A DNA stretch of 64,000 nt from JAAXHF01 sp963665955 (lineage in GTDB: Bacteria; Desulfobacterota; Binatia; Bin18). Shown piece after piece: positions 42,484 to 52,326 of this stretch. How positions within the stretch are numbered: position 1 is the stretch's first letter; each line of letters starts with the position of its first letter. Below the pieces are notes generated by a model, which saw nothing but the letters and a program-made list of their open reading frames with translations, did not search any database and was not told the origin of the DNA. Location of the stretch: NCBI GenBank assembly GCA_965231765.1, contig OZ246887.1, positions 2,728,001 to 2,792,000 on the forward strand. The letters are read 5' to 3'. The position numbers were made by a program, and so were the translations under genes.

Positions 42484-45400
42484 ATGACAGATGGAAACAT
42501 CAGGATTCATGCCGAAATCGCGGCAAAGCTGAATTTCGCGGCGCACCAGAGTACGTTCCCGCTGCTACGCGCCCTCCAGGTCGAGAACCTCCACCCGGAA
42601 GAGCGCATCGAGGGGCTCGTTCTGAAACTTCAGGCCAACCCGGCCTTCATCAGCGAGAAGGTTTGGCCTGTGGATCGGATCGCGCCGCAGGGGTCGGTAC
42701 CTATCAGGAATCGCGATCTCGAAGTCGACGGCGAATTTCTCCTCAACCTCACCGAATCCATACGCGGCATCGTTACGTTCCGGCTCGAAAAGGACGGGGA
42801 ACTCCTGGCAGAACTGACCAAGTCGGTCGAATTGCTCGCGTATAACGAATGGGGCGGCGCAGGATTTATGCCGGAACTCCTTGCAGCGTTCTCCATGCCG
42901 AACGATCCGTCGGTCGATAGAATCCTCCGAAACACGAGCGAGGTTTTGCGCCGGGCAGGGAAGGAAGATCGCATCGACGGTTATGAGTCCCGCAGCCGCC
43001 AGCGAGTATGGGAGATCGCATCTGCGATCTATACGGCAATCGTCAACCTTGGTCTGACCTATGCCGTCCCACCGGCGAGCTTCGAGACGGACGGCCAGAA
43101 AATCCGTCTTCCAAGCCAAATTTTCGATGGAAGGGTCGGAACCTGCCTTGACACGGCCATGCTGTTCGCCTCGACCTTTGAGCAGGCGGGGCTCAATCCG
43201 ATCATCGCGTTGCCGAAAGGTCACGCGCTGGTCGGCGTCTGGCTTCAGCCCGAGGATCTTTCCGCTATTGTCATCGACGAAGCGGAAACGCTCAGAAAGC
43301 GGATTGATTTACAGGAACTCGTGCTTATCGAGACAACCTATGTGACATCACACCCAGCCCCGCTTTTCTCCAAGGCCTGCAACGCTGCTAAGGACGCTAT
43401 CCTGCCCGAGAAAGATGCCACGTTCACAGCCGCGGTAGACATACGTCGGGCACGTGCGCACAGCATTACACCTCTCGGCCTGAGAGCGGAAGAGCACCCG
43501 CCAAGTGACGAAAGCCCGGCCGCAGAGGTGGAACTCCCTTTGGAAGAGGCGCCGGCACTGCCCGGCTTCGATAGTGCTGACCTGGAGGAAGAAAAACTCG
43601 AGACGCCTGAGAGTCGCCTGCAACGCTGGCAGCGCCGGCTGCTCGATCTGACACTCAACAATCGCCTGCTGAATCACCGTGCGACCAAGACCAGCCTTCG
43701 GATCATTTGCCCACAACCCGGTCGGCTCGAGGACAAGCTCGCCGAAGGCGCGTTAATCCAGCTCCGTGCAGTTCCCAAACCCTCCGTCGAGGGGCAGGAC
43801 GAGGAAATTCACCGACAGCGCACAGGAGAAGTGATCACTGAGGAATACGCGCTTGACGAGCTTGACAAGCGTCGTGTCCTGGTTGACCTGCCTGCGGACG
43901 AGCTTGACAAGCGCGCCGTCGAAGTTTATCGCAAGGCCCAGACTGCTCTACAGGAAGGCGGCGCTAACACGCTCTACCTCGCTATCGGCTTCCTGCTCTG
44001 GAAGCGGGACCAGCAAGATCAGCGTCGCTTTCGCGCTCCGCTCATCCTGCTGCCCGTTGCGCTGGAGAGGAAGTCAGTCCGCAGCGGAATCAGGATGGTC
44101 GCCCATGATGACGAGCCGCGTTTCAACACCACGTTGTTAGAGATGCTCCGCAAGGACTTCCGGATTGATATCCAGAATCTCGACGGAGAGTTGCCTACGG
44201 ACAAAAGTGGTATCGACGTGGAAGGTATCTGGAACAAAGTCCGAAGAGCGGTGAAGGAGGCACCGGGATTTGAAGTGGTTGAAGACGTCGCACTGGGACA
44301 TTTCTCCTTCGCCAAATACCTCATGTGGAAGGACCTCGTTGACCGGACCGACGCTCTTCGGGACAATCCTGTTGTCCGTCACTTGATCGACACGCCGCAC
44401 GATCCATACGTCACGGAGATCAATTTCGTAGAACCACGACAGCTTGACCGTGAATATGAGCCGTCCGACTTGCTGACGCCGCTGCCAGCGGATTCATCCC
44501 AGATGGCAGCGCTTGCAACAGCCGACCGTGGCAAGGATTTCGTCATGATCGGCCCACCGGGGACCGGCAAGAGCCAAAGCATCTCTAACCTCATCGCGCA
44601 CCTGCTGGGAAAGAAAAAGACAGTTCTCTTCGTCTCCGAGAAGACAGCTGCACTTGAGGTGGTCTATCGCCGATTGGACAAGATCGGCCTCGGCCGTTTC
44701 TGTCTTGAGCTTCATTCCAATAAAGCCCGTAAATCCGACGTGCTGAATCAGCTGCGTACCTCTTGGGATGCGGCCAGTCTCAAATCTAACGACGAATGGG
44801 AGAAGAGAGCCAAAGAGCTTCGGACCCTGCGGGACCGGTTAAACTGCGTCGTCGATAAACTACACAAAAAACATCGCAACGGCCTGACAGTACATTACGC
44901 GATGGGCGTGAAGGTCCGAGACGAGGAATTCGCAAACCGCGTTACACTGCGCTGGCCGAGGACAGACCATCACGACGAAGCGGCCCTCGATGCTATGCGT
45001 GATGCTGTCGAGAACCTCTCAATCCAGGCCAAGGCAATCGGAGATATCTCCACAAGTCCCTTCCATCTCGTCACCAACAGCAATTGGACGCCGCAATGGG
45101 AAGCCGATGTTGCCGGGAAGGCCAACATATTATCAGAGGCGGCAAGTGATACCGACCGCGCTTGCGAGACTCTTTGTACAGCGACCGGCGTCACGTTGCC
45201 CGACTGCTCGATGAAGCGCCTCGATGCGCTCGGCGAAATAGCTAAGCTGCTTGTCGTGTCCTACCGGAAACCCACGGCCTCTGTCCTCGAATCAGATGGA
45301 CCAGATCGAATCGAAGCCCTCAAAAACGCCGCGGTTCAACGGTATTCCGAAGCCCAAGCGTCACTCAGCTTTCTCCATGAACCACAGACGGTGGTTGTAT

Positions 45401-48400
45401 GGCAGAGAGAGACCAACGAGCTTCGAGCGCTCTGTGACCAGCTGAACCGCGTCGTCACTCGCCTGAATAAAGAACATCCCAATGGTCTGACAGCCCGGTA
45501 CGCGATGGACGTAAAGATTCACGAGAAGGAACTCGCGAGCCATGTCAGCTTGTCCTGGCCGACAGCCGACCATCACGATCAGACGGCTATCGAGTCCATA
45601 CGAAATGCTGTTGAAAATCTCCAGAGCCAAGCCAAAGCAGTAGGAGACATCGGCCAAAACCCCTTCCATCTCGTCAAAAATTGTGAATGGTCGCTACAGT
45701 GGGAAAGCCGGATCGTCGAGTTGGCCGAACGGCTGTCAGCCGCTACGAAAAATGCCGACCGCGCCTGTGAGACTCTTTGCGAAGCGATCGGCATTCCCTT
45801 GCCCGACCGCTCAATAGCGCGCCTTGACACGCTCGGCGAAATGGCCAGTCTGCTCGTCGATTCCTACCGGCAGCCCACAGCTTATGCCCTCGAATCAGAC
45901 GGTCCGGATCGGCTCGAAGCCCTCAAAAACTCCGTGGCCCCACTGAAGGCTTACGCCGAAGCCCAGGCATCACTCAGTTGCGCATACGAGTCTTTCGCTT
46001 GGCGGACCCTCGATGGGGGGTACATAGGTTGGCGTTGGGAAGTCGCTACGGCAACGTGGTGGCCGAAGCGTTTCTTTATGCAGCGCAGCATCGTTAAAGA
46101 GATGCGGGCAGGTGGTGCTCAGGGACAGCCGAATCCTGAACGCGACGCGCAGGTGCTGATACAGCTCCGTCAAGAAGGCGAAGCGATTGACAGACTGGAC
46201 CGACTGCTAGCGGGGCTGAAGGACTGGACGGGACATGCGACTGACCCATCTGTTGCCGAGTCGCTACACCGGCTCGGCGAACAAGCGCGTAGCGCGACTA
46301 GCAAACTGGCTGACGACCCACAAACGCTGGCGGAGATTCGTGCAAAGGTACGGACCCTCCTCCATGACGGCAACGACCTGCTTGCTCCCGGAGCTGTTAT
46401 CGAACGTGCAGCAACAGCCTTCCTGACATCGCTCGAACACCTGCATGAGTCGAGGAACGAGTTCGAAACCTCAGCGGGAGACGCCCTGCGCGATGCCTTT
46501 GCCGCCGCAGACCACGATCTAGCGCAGTTAGGGGAAACGGCCAAAGTTATCGTGCTCCGGCGCGACGAAATCCGCGATTGGTGCGCTTGGTGGAAATGCA
46601 GAGCCGAGGTTGTCGATCTCGCTCTCCTACCGCTCGTGGAGGCCATGGAGCAGGGACGGGTTCCGGTTGAGGAAATGGTGAAGACCTTCGAAGCAGCCTA
46701 TTGTACTTGGTGGTTGGGAGCCGTCACCGCTGAGGATGAAGTACTCCGCACCTTTTCTTTACCGGAACAAGAAACGACAATCACAAAGTTCCACGAGATT
46801 AACCATCGTCTTCAGGAACTCGCCGCCGAATACATCGCGGTCACTATCGCTGGTCTGCCAACCGACGATCCACAGACGCTGGAGGAAGCTCGTGCCGCGA
46901 TGCGAACCCTCCTCCATGACGGCAACGACCTGCTTGCCCCCGGGGCTCCTGTCGAGCGCGCGACGACAGCCTTCCTGACATCGCTCGAACATTTACGAGG
47001 AGCAAGCAGCGAGTTCAAGGCTGTAGCAGGCGAATCCGTACGAGAGGCTTTTGCTACCTCGGACCGCGCTTTGACACAACTGCGGGAGGCCGCCGATGCT
47101 ATCGCAGCCCGGCACAACGAACTCCGTGACTGGTGCGCCTGGCGGAAACGCAGGGCCGAAGCCGTTGACGCTGATCTGCTGCCACTCGTAGAGGCCGCGG
47201 AGCAGGGACGGGTTCTACCAGAAGAAATGGAAAAGACCTTCGAAGCAGCCTACTGCACTTGGTGGTCGGGCTCCGTCATCGGTGAGGACGAGGTGCTACG
47301 CACCTTCTCCACACCTGAGCACGAAGCAACGATCACAAATTTTCGTCACATCGACGACCGCTTTCAGAAACTGACCGGCGAGTACATCGCTGCCACTCTC
47401 GCGGGGAGTCTGCCGGAACAGGACGATGTTAAGAAAAGCTCGCAATGGGGAGTGCTGCGGCACGAGTTGCAGAAGAAGAAACGACATAAGCCGGTTCGCA
47501 GGCTACTGGAGGAAGCACCTGAGGTCATGACCTCTCTGGCTCCCTGCTTCATGATGTCGCCGCTCTCCGTTGCGCAATATCTCTCGCCTAATCAGGCACT
47601 GTCTGACGTCGTCATCTTCGATGAGGCATCCCAAATCACGGTCTGGGATGCTGTCGGTTCAATCGCCCGAGGCCAGCAGGTCATCGTTACCGGCGACCCG
47701 AAGCAGATGCCACCGACCAATTTTTTTGCGCGCTCCGACGACGACCCGGACGGCGATATAGACGCACAGGGAGATCTCGAGAGTATTCTCGACGAGATGC
47801 TCGGCGCGGGCATACCGAGACGGACCTTGAACCTCCATTACCGATCACGAAAGGAGAGCCTTATCGCGTTCTCCAATGCGCGCTACTACGATAACGAGCT
47901 GATCACCTTCCCGGCTCCCAATGTCGCCGAGCGTGGGGTCAGACTCGTTCGGCCAGACGGCTTCTACGCGCGAGGTAAGGCCCGACACAACGAAGGCGAA
48001 GCGAAAGCTATTGTTAACGAGGTCCTCCGCCGTTTGACACATCCAGATCCTGCCATCCACAAACTTTCGATCGGCGTTGTGACCTTTAACTCCGAGCAAC
48101 AGAACCTGATCGAAAATCTTCTGGACGAGGCACGCTCGAAGCAACCCGAGATCGAGTGGGCGTTCTCGCGTGAACACACAATCGAACCCGTCTTCGTCAA
48201 AAACCTCGAAACCGTTCAGGGTGACGAACGCGACGTTATCCTATTCAGCGTCACCTACGGACCAGATCAGAGCGGTCATGTGACGATGAACTTCGGCCCA
48301 CTCAACCGAGAAGGAGGCGAACGGCGCCTGAACGTTGCTATGACGCGCGCAAGAGCGGAGATGCTTGTCTTCTCTACCTTGTCTCCAGAGCATATTGACC

Positions 48401-48960
48401 TGTCGCGCACCCAGGCGCGAGCGGTTGCTGATCTGAAGCATTTCCTTGAGTACGCAGAAAACGGAAAATCAGCGCTGGGGTCGGCCGTGTTCGGCTCCGT
48501 GGGAGATTTCGAGTCGCCGTTTGAAGCGGCTGTCGCCCGAGAACTTCGTATGAAAGGCTGGCAGGTCCATCCCCAGGTCGGAGTGTCAGCCTACCGGATT
48601 GACTTAGGGATCGTGCATCCGGATCAAAGCGGGCGCTACCTCGCTGGTATTGAGTGCGACGGAGCCATGTACCACAGCTCCGCCTTTGCCCGGGAGCGTG
48701 ACAAGATCCGCCAGCAAGTACTCGAAGGACTCGGATGGACACTGTTCCGCGTCTGGTCGACCGACTGGTGGACAAACAAAGCGGGGGCGCTTGAAAAAGT
48801 CCACAACGCGCTTTGTCAACACCTGGAGGAAGATCGTCGGCAGCAGGCAGAGCAAGCGAAGACCTCTGCTGTGGATACTGAAAAAATGCCGAGTAAAAAT
48901 CAATCCGAGCTGCCCCCCGATACTCCCAGAAGCAGGTTCCTCCTCCCTCGCAACCGATAA
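42484..48960 (+). CDS. DUF4011 superfamily 1 helicase with Vsr/MTES_1575-type nuclease (defence-like)
   Basis: 2158 residues. N-terminus (1-330): a transglutaminase-like region with C221 (GTCLDTAMLF) and H247 (KGHALVGVW). DUF4011 begins near 376 (SRLQRWQRRLLDLTLNNR). Helicase: Walker A GPPGTGKS 690-697, Walker B DEAS at 1713, GDPKQMPP near 1737, RRLNVAMTRARAE near 1950. Between Walker A and Walker B lie two tandemly duplicated blocks, about 200 residues (778-1165) and 184 residues (1277-1641). The C-terminal nuclease has E2014, D2040, E2057 and D2059 (GIECDGAMYH). Such DUF4011-helicase-nuclease proteins are reported as single-gene anti-phage systems (named Hhe, from memory). The expected DUF3320 tail is in the next frame. 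Confidence 0.85.
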   Translation: MTDGNIRIHAEIAAKLNFAAHQSTFPLLRALQVENLHPEERIEGLVLKLQANPAFISEKVWPVDRIAPQGSVPIRNRDLEVDGEFLLNLTESIRGIVTFRLEKDGELLAELTKSVELLAYNEWGGAGFMPELLAAFSMPNDPSVDRILRNTSEVLRRAGKEDRIDGYESRSRQRVWEIASAIYTAIVNLGLTYAVPPASFETDGQKIRLPSQIFDGRVGTCLDTAMLFASTFEQAGLNPIIALPKGHALVGVWLQPEDLSAIVIDEAETLRKRIDLQELVLIETTYVTSHPAPLFSKACNAAKDAILPEKDATFTAAVDIRRARAHSITPLGLRAEEHPPSDESPAAEVELPLEEAPALPGFDSADLEEEKLETPESRLQRWQRRLLDLTLNNRLLNHRATKTSLRIICPQPGRLEDKLAEGALIQLRAVPKPSVEGQDEEIHRQRTGEVITEEYALDELDKRRVLVDLPADELDKRAVEVYRKAQTALQEGGANTLYLAIGFLLWKRDQQDQRRFRAPLILLPVALERKSVRSGIRMVAHDDEPRFNTTLLEMLRKDFRIDIQNLDGELPTDKSGIDVEGIWNKVRRAVKEAPGFEVVEDVALGHFSFAKYLMWKDLVDRTDALRDNPVVRHLIDTPHDPYVTEINFVEPRQLDREYEPSDLLTPLPADSSQMAALATADRGKDFVMIGPPGTGKSQSISNLIAHLLGKKKTVLFVSEKTAALEVVYRRLDKIGLGRFCLELHSNKARKSDVLNQLRTSWDAASLKSNDEWEKRAKELRTLRDRLNCVVDKLHKKHRNGLTVHYAMGVKVRDEEFANRVTLRWPRTDHHDEAALDAMRDAVENLSIQAKAIGDISTSPFHLVTNSNWTPQWEADVAGKANILSEAASDTDRACETLCTATGVTLPDCSMKRLDALGEIAKLLVVSYRKPTASVLESDGPDRIEALKNAAVQRYSEAQASLSFLHEPQTVVVWQRETNELRALCDQLNRVVTRLNKEHPNGLTARYAMDVKIHEKELASHVSLSWPTADHHDQTAIESIRNAVENLQSQAKAVGDIGQNPFHLVKNCEWSLQWESRIVELAERLSAATKNADRACETLCEAIGIPLPDRSIARLDTLGEMASLLVDSYRQPTAYALESDGPDRLEALKNSVAPLKAYAEAQASLSCAYESFAWRTLDGGYIGWRWEVATATWWPKRFFMQRSIVKEMRAGGAQGQPNPERDAQVLIQLRQEGEAIDRLDRLLAGLKDWTGHATDPSVAESLHRLGEQARSATSKLADDPQTLAEIRAKVRTLLHDGNDLLAPGAVIERAATAFLTSLEHLHESRNEFETSAGDALRDAFAAADHDLAQLGETAKVIVLRRDEIRDWCAWWKCRAEVVDLALLPLVEAMEQGRVPVEEMVKTFEAAYCTWWLGAVTAEDEVLRTFSLPEQETTITKFHEINHRLQELAAEYIAVTIAGLPTDDPQTLEEARAAMRTLLHDGNDLLAPGAPVERATTAFLTSLEHLRGASSEFKAVAGESVREAFATSDRALTQLREAADAIAARHNELRDWCAWRKRRAEAVDADLLPLVEAAEQGRVLPEEMEKTFEAAYCTWWSGSVIGEDEVLRTFSTPEHEATITNFRHIDDRFQKLTGEYIAATLAGSLPEQDDVKKSSQWGVLRHELQKKKRHKPVRRLLEEAPEVMTSLAPCFMMSPLSVAQYLSPNQALSDVVIFDEASQITVWDAVGSIARGQQVIVTGDPKQMPPTNFFARSDDDPDGDIDAQGDLESILDEMLGAGIPRRTLNLHYRSRKESLIAFSNARYYDNELITFPAPNVAERGVRLVRPDGFYARGKARHNEGEAKAIVNEVLRRLTHPDPAIHKLSIGVVTFNSEQQNLIENLLDEARSKQPEIEWAFSREHTIEPVFVKNLETVQGDERDVILFSVTYGPDQSGHVTMNFGPLNREGGERRLNVAMTRARAEMLVFSTLSPEHIDLSRTQARAVADLKHFLEYAENGKSALGSAVFGSVGDFESPFEAAVARELRMKGWQVHPQVGVSAYRIDLGIVHPDQSGRYLAGIECDGAMYHSSAFARERDKIRQQVLEGLGWTLFRVWSTDWWTNKAGALEKVHNALCQHLEEDRRQQAEQAKTSAVDTEKMPSKNQSELPPDTPRSRFLLPRNR
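44815..45975 (+). repeat. Internal tandem duplication A within the helicase gene
   Basis: Two units offset by 603 bp (44815 and 45418), about 201 residues each. Shared markers are NGLT.xYAM.VK, SIQAKAIGDI/SQAKAVGDI, NPFHLV, RACETLC and RPT.YxLESDGPDR. By eye well over half the residues agree. Unit 1 ends and unit 2 begins within the coiled part of the helicase insert. Confidence 0.85.
46312..47410 (+). repeat. Internal tandem duplication B within the helicase gene
   Basis: Two units offset by 552 bp (46312 and 46864), 184 residues each. Shared markers are DDPQTL, TLLHDGNDLLAPGA, TAFLTSLEHL, RDWCAW and KTFEAAYCTWW. Closer in identity than block A. Confidence 0.88.
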
Positions 48961-49555
48961 AGATGGTGGAAAGAAGACCGGCGATGACGACCAAAAGGAG
49001 GCTGAGGCTGGCGAAGAACGCGAGCTTGAACTCGTACAGCGTGCAGTCCGCACCCCCTCGGCTTCCACCGGTCACGACCGTTATATTGTTGCTCGTTTCG
49101 ACAGACCCGGATTAGAGGCCGATCCCGAGGCGTTCTACAGCGACGACTACGAACGCCGACTCAGCGCCATGCTGGATCACGTGATCGATATCGAGGGTCC
49201 CATTCACGAGGATGTTCTTGTCCGACGGATTGCCCGACATCATGGGTTCCAGAGAGCAGGCCGACAGATCAGGGATGTTGTGATGAAGTTCACCAAGCGC
49301 TGGCCAGGCAGAACCCAAGAGAAAATCGGCGTCTTCTTCTGGCCTAAAGGCACAGTGACGGATCGCATTGTCCCTGCGCGCTACAAAAATCGCGACGACG
49401 AACTCCGCAAGATCGAGCATATCTGCGTCGAAGAGCTTCGCGCGATTAACGATGCGTTGTCGTTAGGTGGCGATGCCGTCGCGGTCTCACGAGCCTTGGG
49501 AATCGCGCGGCTCAGCCAATCAGCCAGAGATCGGATAGGGAATGCTATCGGATAG
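48912..49555 (+). pseudogene. DUF3320-like winged-helix C-terminus in a shifted frame
   Basis: In frame 2 after about 48912 the sequence reads KDGGKKTGDDDQKEAEAGEE, then RELELVQRAVRTPSASTGHD, and YERRLSAMLDHVIDIEGPIHEDVLVRRI, the DUF3320 pattern (split here). Proteins like the 2158-residue helicase normally end with this domain. The helicase frame stops at 48960. No start codon lies in frame 2 before MLDHVID (49169), so it is not an independent gene. A C6 run (48914-48919) and an A6 run (48879-48884) are likely slip or indel points. Result: one base gain, or an unread programmed shift. Confidence 0.7.
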
Positions 49556-49696
49556 AGAATGCTATTTATGACATCCGCCCGCTAGAGCAGTTTCGGTCTA
49601 TCTCGATGTATAGCATGCGTGAGTGAAGTAGTGGGCGCATTCGTATGGCGTGGAGGCGGTGAGCGTCGCACCGACCGCTCACCAAAGGAGGATCGT
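49556..49696. other. Short intergenic region
   Basis: About 140 bp, no gene seen. It ends with AAGGAGG, the ribosome site of the next gene. Confidence 0.4.
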
Positions 49697-50803
49697 ATGT
49701 TTTCTTCTACGCGTAATAGCATGGGTCGGTTCATACAATTCGGCTTCTTCCTGCTTGGCGTGTTGTGCCTGATGTCAGGGCCGGCATGGGCTGACGCTCC
49801 TGGGACGGTCTCTGTTGGAACAGGACACGGGGTGTATACCTGGAATCCTTTTCCAGATAGTGAGCCGGGGGCATTTCGTGGCATCGCCGTAAGCGCGGAC
49901 AACGTCCTGGGACCGGCGACGTGCAGCTCTGCCTATTCCTATCGGTTCGTCGGGAATGCTGAGCCGCCTGCTACAGATGGAAGCGGACGGTGCGACCCGA
50001 CCTCTGCAAACGTCTGGTCCGTCTCGGTTGAGGACAGCGACATTCAGTGCAGAGTGGAAAACACGGGCCAGAGTTTCAGCGTGACTTTCGATGACTTTGT
50101 GTTGTGCGTCCCGTTGTCTTGCTATGGGGAGCCTCATCCGGCTGTTGGTCTCCCGCTTCCCCAGGCGGGGTGCATTGGAGCCCTCATATCCACGCTCAAA
50201 GCGACGGAGAGCGATGGCGCCTTTGAGACGACGACACAAACAGTCGAGCACTTGCTCTACGAGAAGGTAGAGTGGAACGCTGACCGCGGGCTAGTCGTGG
50301 CCCACGTCAGCAGCACGACGGCCGGGACGATAACGGCAGCCACCTTCGCCGCCCCGGAAGAAGACCGCCCCGCCCGTGATGTTGTTCTGGAAGTGCCCGC
50401 GAAGGGTTCAACGGTGAGCGGCATCGGCCTCATCTCAGGCTGGTCGTGTCTGGGGGGGAAACTGGAGGTCGAGATCAGTGATGTGAATGGAGTCATTGCC
50501 AGCGTTCCCCTTCCTCATGGTAACTCGCGAGCGGATACCGGACCCAGCTGTGGCGACACCCTCAATGGTTTCAGCGCAACTATGAATTGGACCCTCCTCG
50601 GCTCAGGAGAGAAAACCATTCGACTCATGCAAAACGGCGAAGCGGTTGCTTCCCGGGACTTCTCTGTCGTGGCGTTCGAGACGGAGTTTATACGCGGAGC
50701 GAGCGGCATGTGCAGTATCGATGATTTTCCGAGCGCAGACCAGAGCGTCACAGTCGAGTGGGACGAGCCTCAACAGAGTTTCGTGGTCGCGGAGATACGC
50801 TAG
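49697..50803 (+). CDS. Secreted protein of unknown function
   Basis: 368 residues from ATG 49697; AAGGAGG is 5 nt upstream. A signal peptide (FGFFLLGVLCLMSGPAWA) is followed by an all-beta-looking, Cys-containing protein with about eight cysteines (several paired, e.g. ATCSSAY, GRCDPTS, CVPLSCYG, GWSCLGG). Parts resemble two Ig-like domains: one with GAFRGIAVSADN near the start and one from about 225 (VVLEVPAKGSTVSGIGLISGWS) like Ig-type repeats of surface proteins. No enzyme motif was recognised. Located after the helicase gene but transcribed from its own ribosome site. Confidence 0.65.
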   Translation: MFSSTRNSMGRFIQFGFFLLGVLCLMSGPAWADAPGTVSVGTGHGVYTWNPFPDSEPGAFRGIAVSADNVLGPATCSSAYSYRFVGNAEPPATDGSGRCDPTSANVWSVSVEDSDIQCRVENTGQSFSVTFDDFVLCVPLSCYGEPHPAVGLPLPQAGCIGALISTLKATESDGAFETTTQTVEHLLYEKVEWNADRGLVVAHVSSTTAGTITAATFAAPEEDRPARDVVLEVPAKGSTVSGIGLISGWSCLGGKLEVEISDVNGVIASVPLPHGNSRADTGPSCGDTLNGFSATMNWTLLGSGEKTIRLMQNGEAVASRDFSVVAFETEFIRGASGMCSIDDFPSADQSVTVEWDEPQQSFVVAEIR

Positions 50804-50831
50804 AACGGTTCCGCGCTGTGTGTGGAACGCT

Positions 50832-51527
50832 CTAATACCACATCTCCATCCGCAGGCCTTTTTGATCAATCGGCGGCTCAGCCGGTAGACACGTTGCTTC
50901 TGCGTTAGCGATACGTACGGCAACCCAAGCCAGCACGCAGGCATCCAAGAAATCATCCACCCCAATCTGGGAGCGTCGATACGTTGCAGAAACAGTATCA
51001 AGCGTGTGTCTTAAGGTCTGAAACACCTCGATACGTTCAAGTGCCTGAATCCGTTCTTCACGTCCGGCCGGGGTCTTTTTACTGTGCGGCATCGGCGCTC
51101 CGACCAGCGATCGAAAGGCCAGCTCAGGGTGAACTTCACACACTCGACGCTGCAGAGCTGGAGTCATCAGAGCATCAACCTCACGAATTTTTGGCAGAAT
51201 ACCAAACGCCTGAATACTCAGGCCATGCTGGCGTACCTGCCCATACTCAGTTGCATCCAGGAGACGACGGATAGGTGGACTAAACACACTACTTGTTCTG
51301 CCCGGAAGCAAGCGCCGAGCAAGTTGGTCGCAGGCACGCCCACCAGCCTGTCGTTCCTCAAGCAGACCGATCGGAATATCAATCGCAAGGATCTCAGGTC
51401 TAGGATGCAGAGTCAGTATGGCACCAAAATCAGCACGCAGCTGGACCTTCACCTCTTGCGATTCTTGGTGCTCTTGCGTCTGGGGAGAAACGAGCACAAT
51501 AACCCAGCCAGCTCGGCATCCATCCAC
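50832..51527 (-). CDS. DUF429 domain protein
   Basis: 231 residues from GTG 51527. The family opening is VAGVDGCRAGWVIV; the first residues of that motif lie upstream of the GTG in the same frame (GKWVAGV) but no ATG, GTG or TTG start is available before an upstream stop. A one-base change would restore an ATG-based start (ATG in another frame at the same place). Other parts are DIPIGLLEE and CEVHPELAFRSL, typical of DUF429 (RNase H-like fold, proposed nuclease). The annotated start is therefore provisional. Confidence 0.7.
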   Translation of the reverse strand: MDGCRAGWVIVLVSPQTQEHQESQEVKVQLRADFGAILTLHPRPEILAIDIPIGLLEERQAGGRACDQLARRLLPGRTSSVFSPPIRRLLDATEYGQVRQHGLSIQAFGILPKIREVDALMTPALQRRVCEVHPELAFRSLVGAPMPHSKKTPAGREERIQALERIEVFQTLRHTLDTVSATYRRSQIGVDDFLDACVLAWVAVRIANAEATCLPAEPPIDQKGLRMEMWY

Positions 51528-51587
51528 CCCAGCTACCCATTTACCTCTCGATATGTGCCACCCCTCTCTTCCTCATCCGTTCAGCAT

Positions 51588-52112
51588 TCATCGTTCCTCA
51601 TTCATCATTTCTTCCCGCTCTTCCCCCGCTCGATATTTCTCTAATTCTGCAAACTTCCCCTGGCGCAAGGTATCAACCACCCAACGGTGGCCTGCCTCTG
51701 CTTCCTGCTGCTGCGGCCATTGTAGGCCATACAGGGCCTGCGCCTCTTCAGCAACTTCTTCACCCTCTAAGGCATACACAGCTGTGCCAAAGCGCGCACC
51801 GTCCTGCTGTTTTGCGGCACGAACAAGATACGGCGGATACTGCTGGGTTGAAATAACAAATCCATGCGGCAAAGCTCCGACCTTATCAACCGCATCAACC
51901 GCATCAACCGCATCCTCCCAGCCATGTGGTTGCCACATCGGACTGAATCCATAATAGCGGCTCAACAGACTGCCACAGACAAAAATTGCCAGACTTCCAA
52001 GCAGCATGCCGAGCCCGTATGGAGAGTTGTACACCCACGCTAGACTGCCGAAAAACAGTCCTGCGAGACCTGTCACCACACTCGCATGGGTAAAAATCGT
52101 GATCGTCCTCAC
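51588..52112 (-). CDS. Membrane protein with two N-terminal spans
   Basis: 174 residues from GTG 52112 with GGAG 6 nt upstream. Two hydrophobic segments (about 8-28 and 30-50) are followed by an acidic linker encoding DAVDAVDAVDKVG and a soluble C-terminus rich in Glu, Gln and Ala. The linker is built from three 9-bp tandem units (51885-51911). No family is recognised. Confidence 0.55.
   Translation of the reverse strand: MRTITIFTHASVVTGLAGLFFGSLAWVYNSPYGLGMLLGSLAIFVCGSLLSRYYGFSPMWQPHGWEDAVDAVDAVDKVGALPHGFVISTQQYPPYLVRAAKQQDGARFGTAVYALEGEEVAEEAQALYGLQWPQQQEAEAGHRWVVDTLRQGKFAELEKYRAGEEREEMMNEER
51885..51911. repeat. 9-bp tandem repeat, three units
   Basis: ATCAACCGC repeated three times, encoding repeated Asp-Ala-Val triplets in the minus-strand membrane protein. 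A short minisatellite with potential for copy change. Confidence 0.7.
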
Positions 52113-52326
52113 CCGAGTCTCCTTTTCCGCACCGACGAGATACTTTTCTTATAGTCTCCCTCCTCTCGTTCCTGCAATCCTCCCTGCGTTGACTGGGGTA
52201 GTGAAACGCTGTCACTCAGTTGCTTTTCTGTCGCAATTTAGATAGGAGCCATGAACTTTATACTTCTGCCGGAAGAGGAGGGAATATGGAAAAGGCGAGG
52301 AGACATTTCAGGGAAAGAAGGCCAGC

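Noticed and set aside
42484..49555. Restriction-modification system
   Set aside because: No methyltransferase or specificity gene is adjacent; the domain set fits a stand-alone helicase-nuclease.
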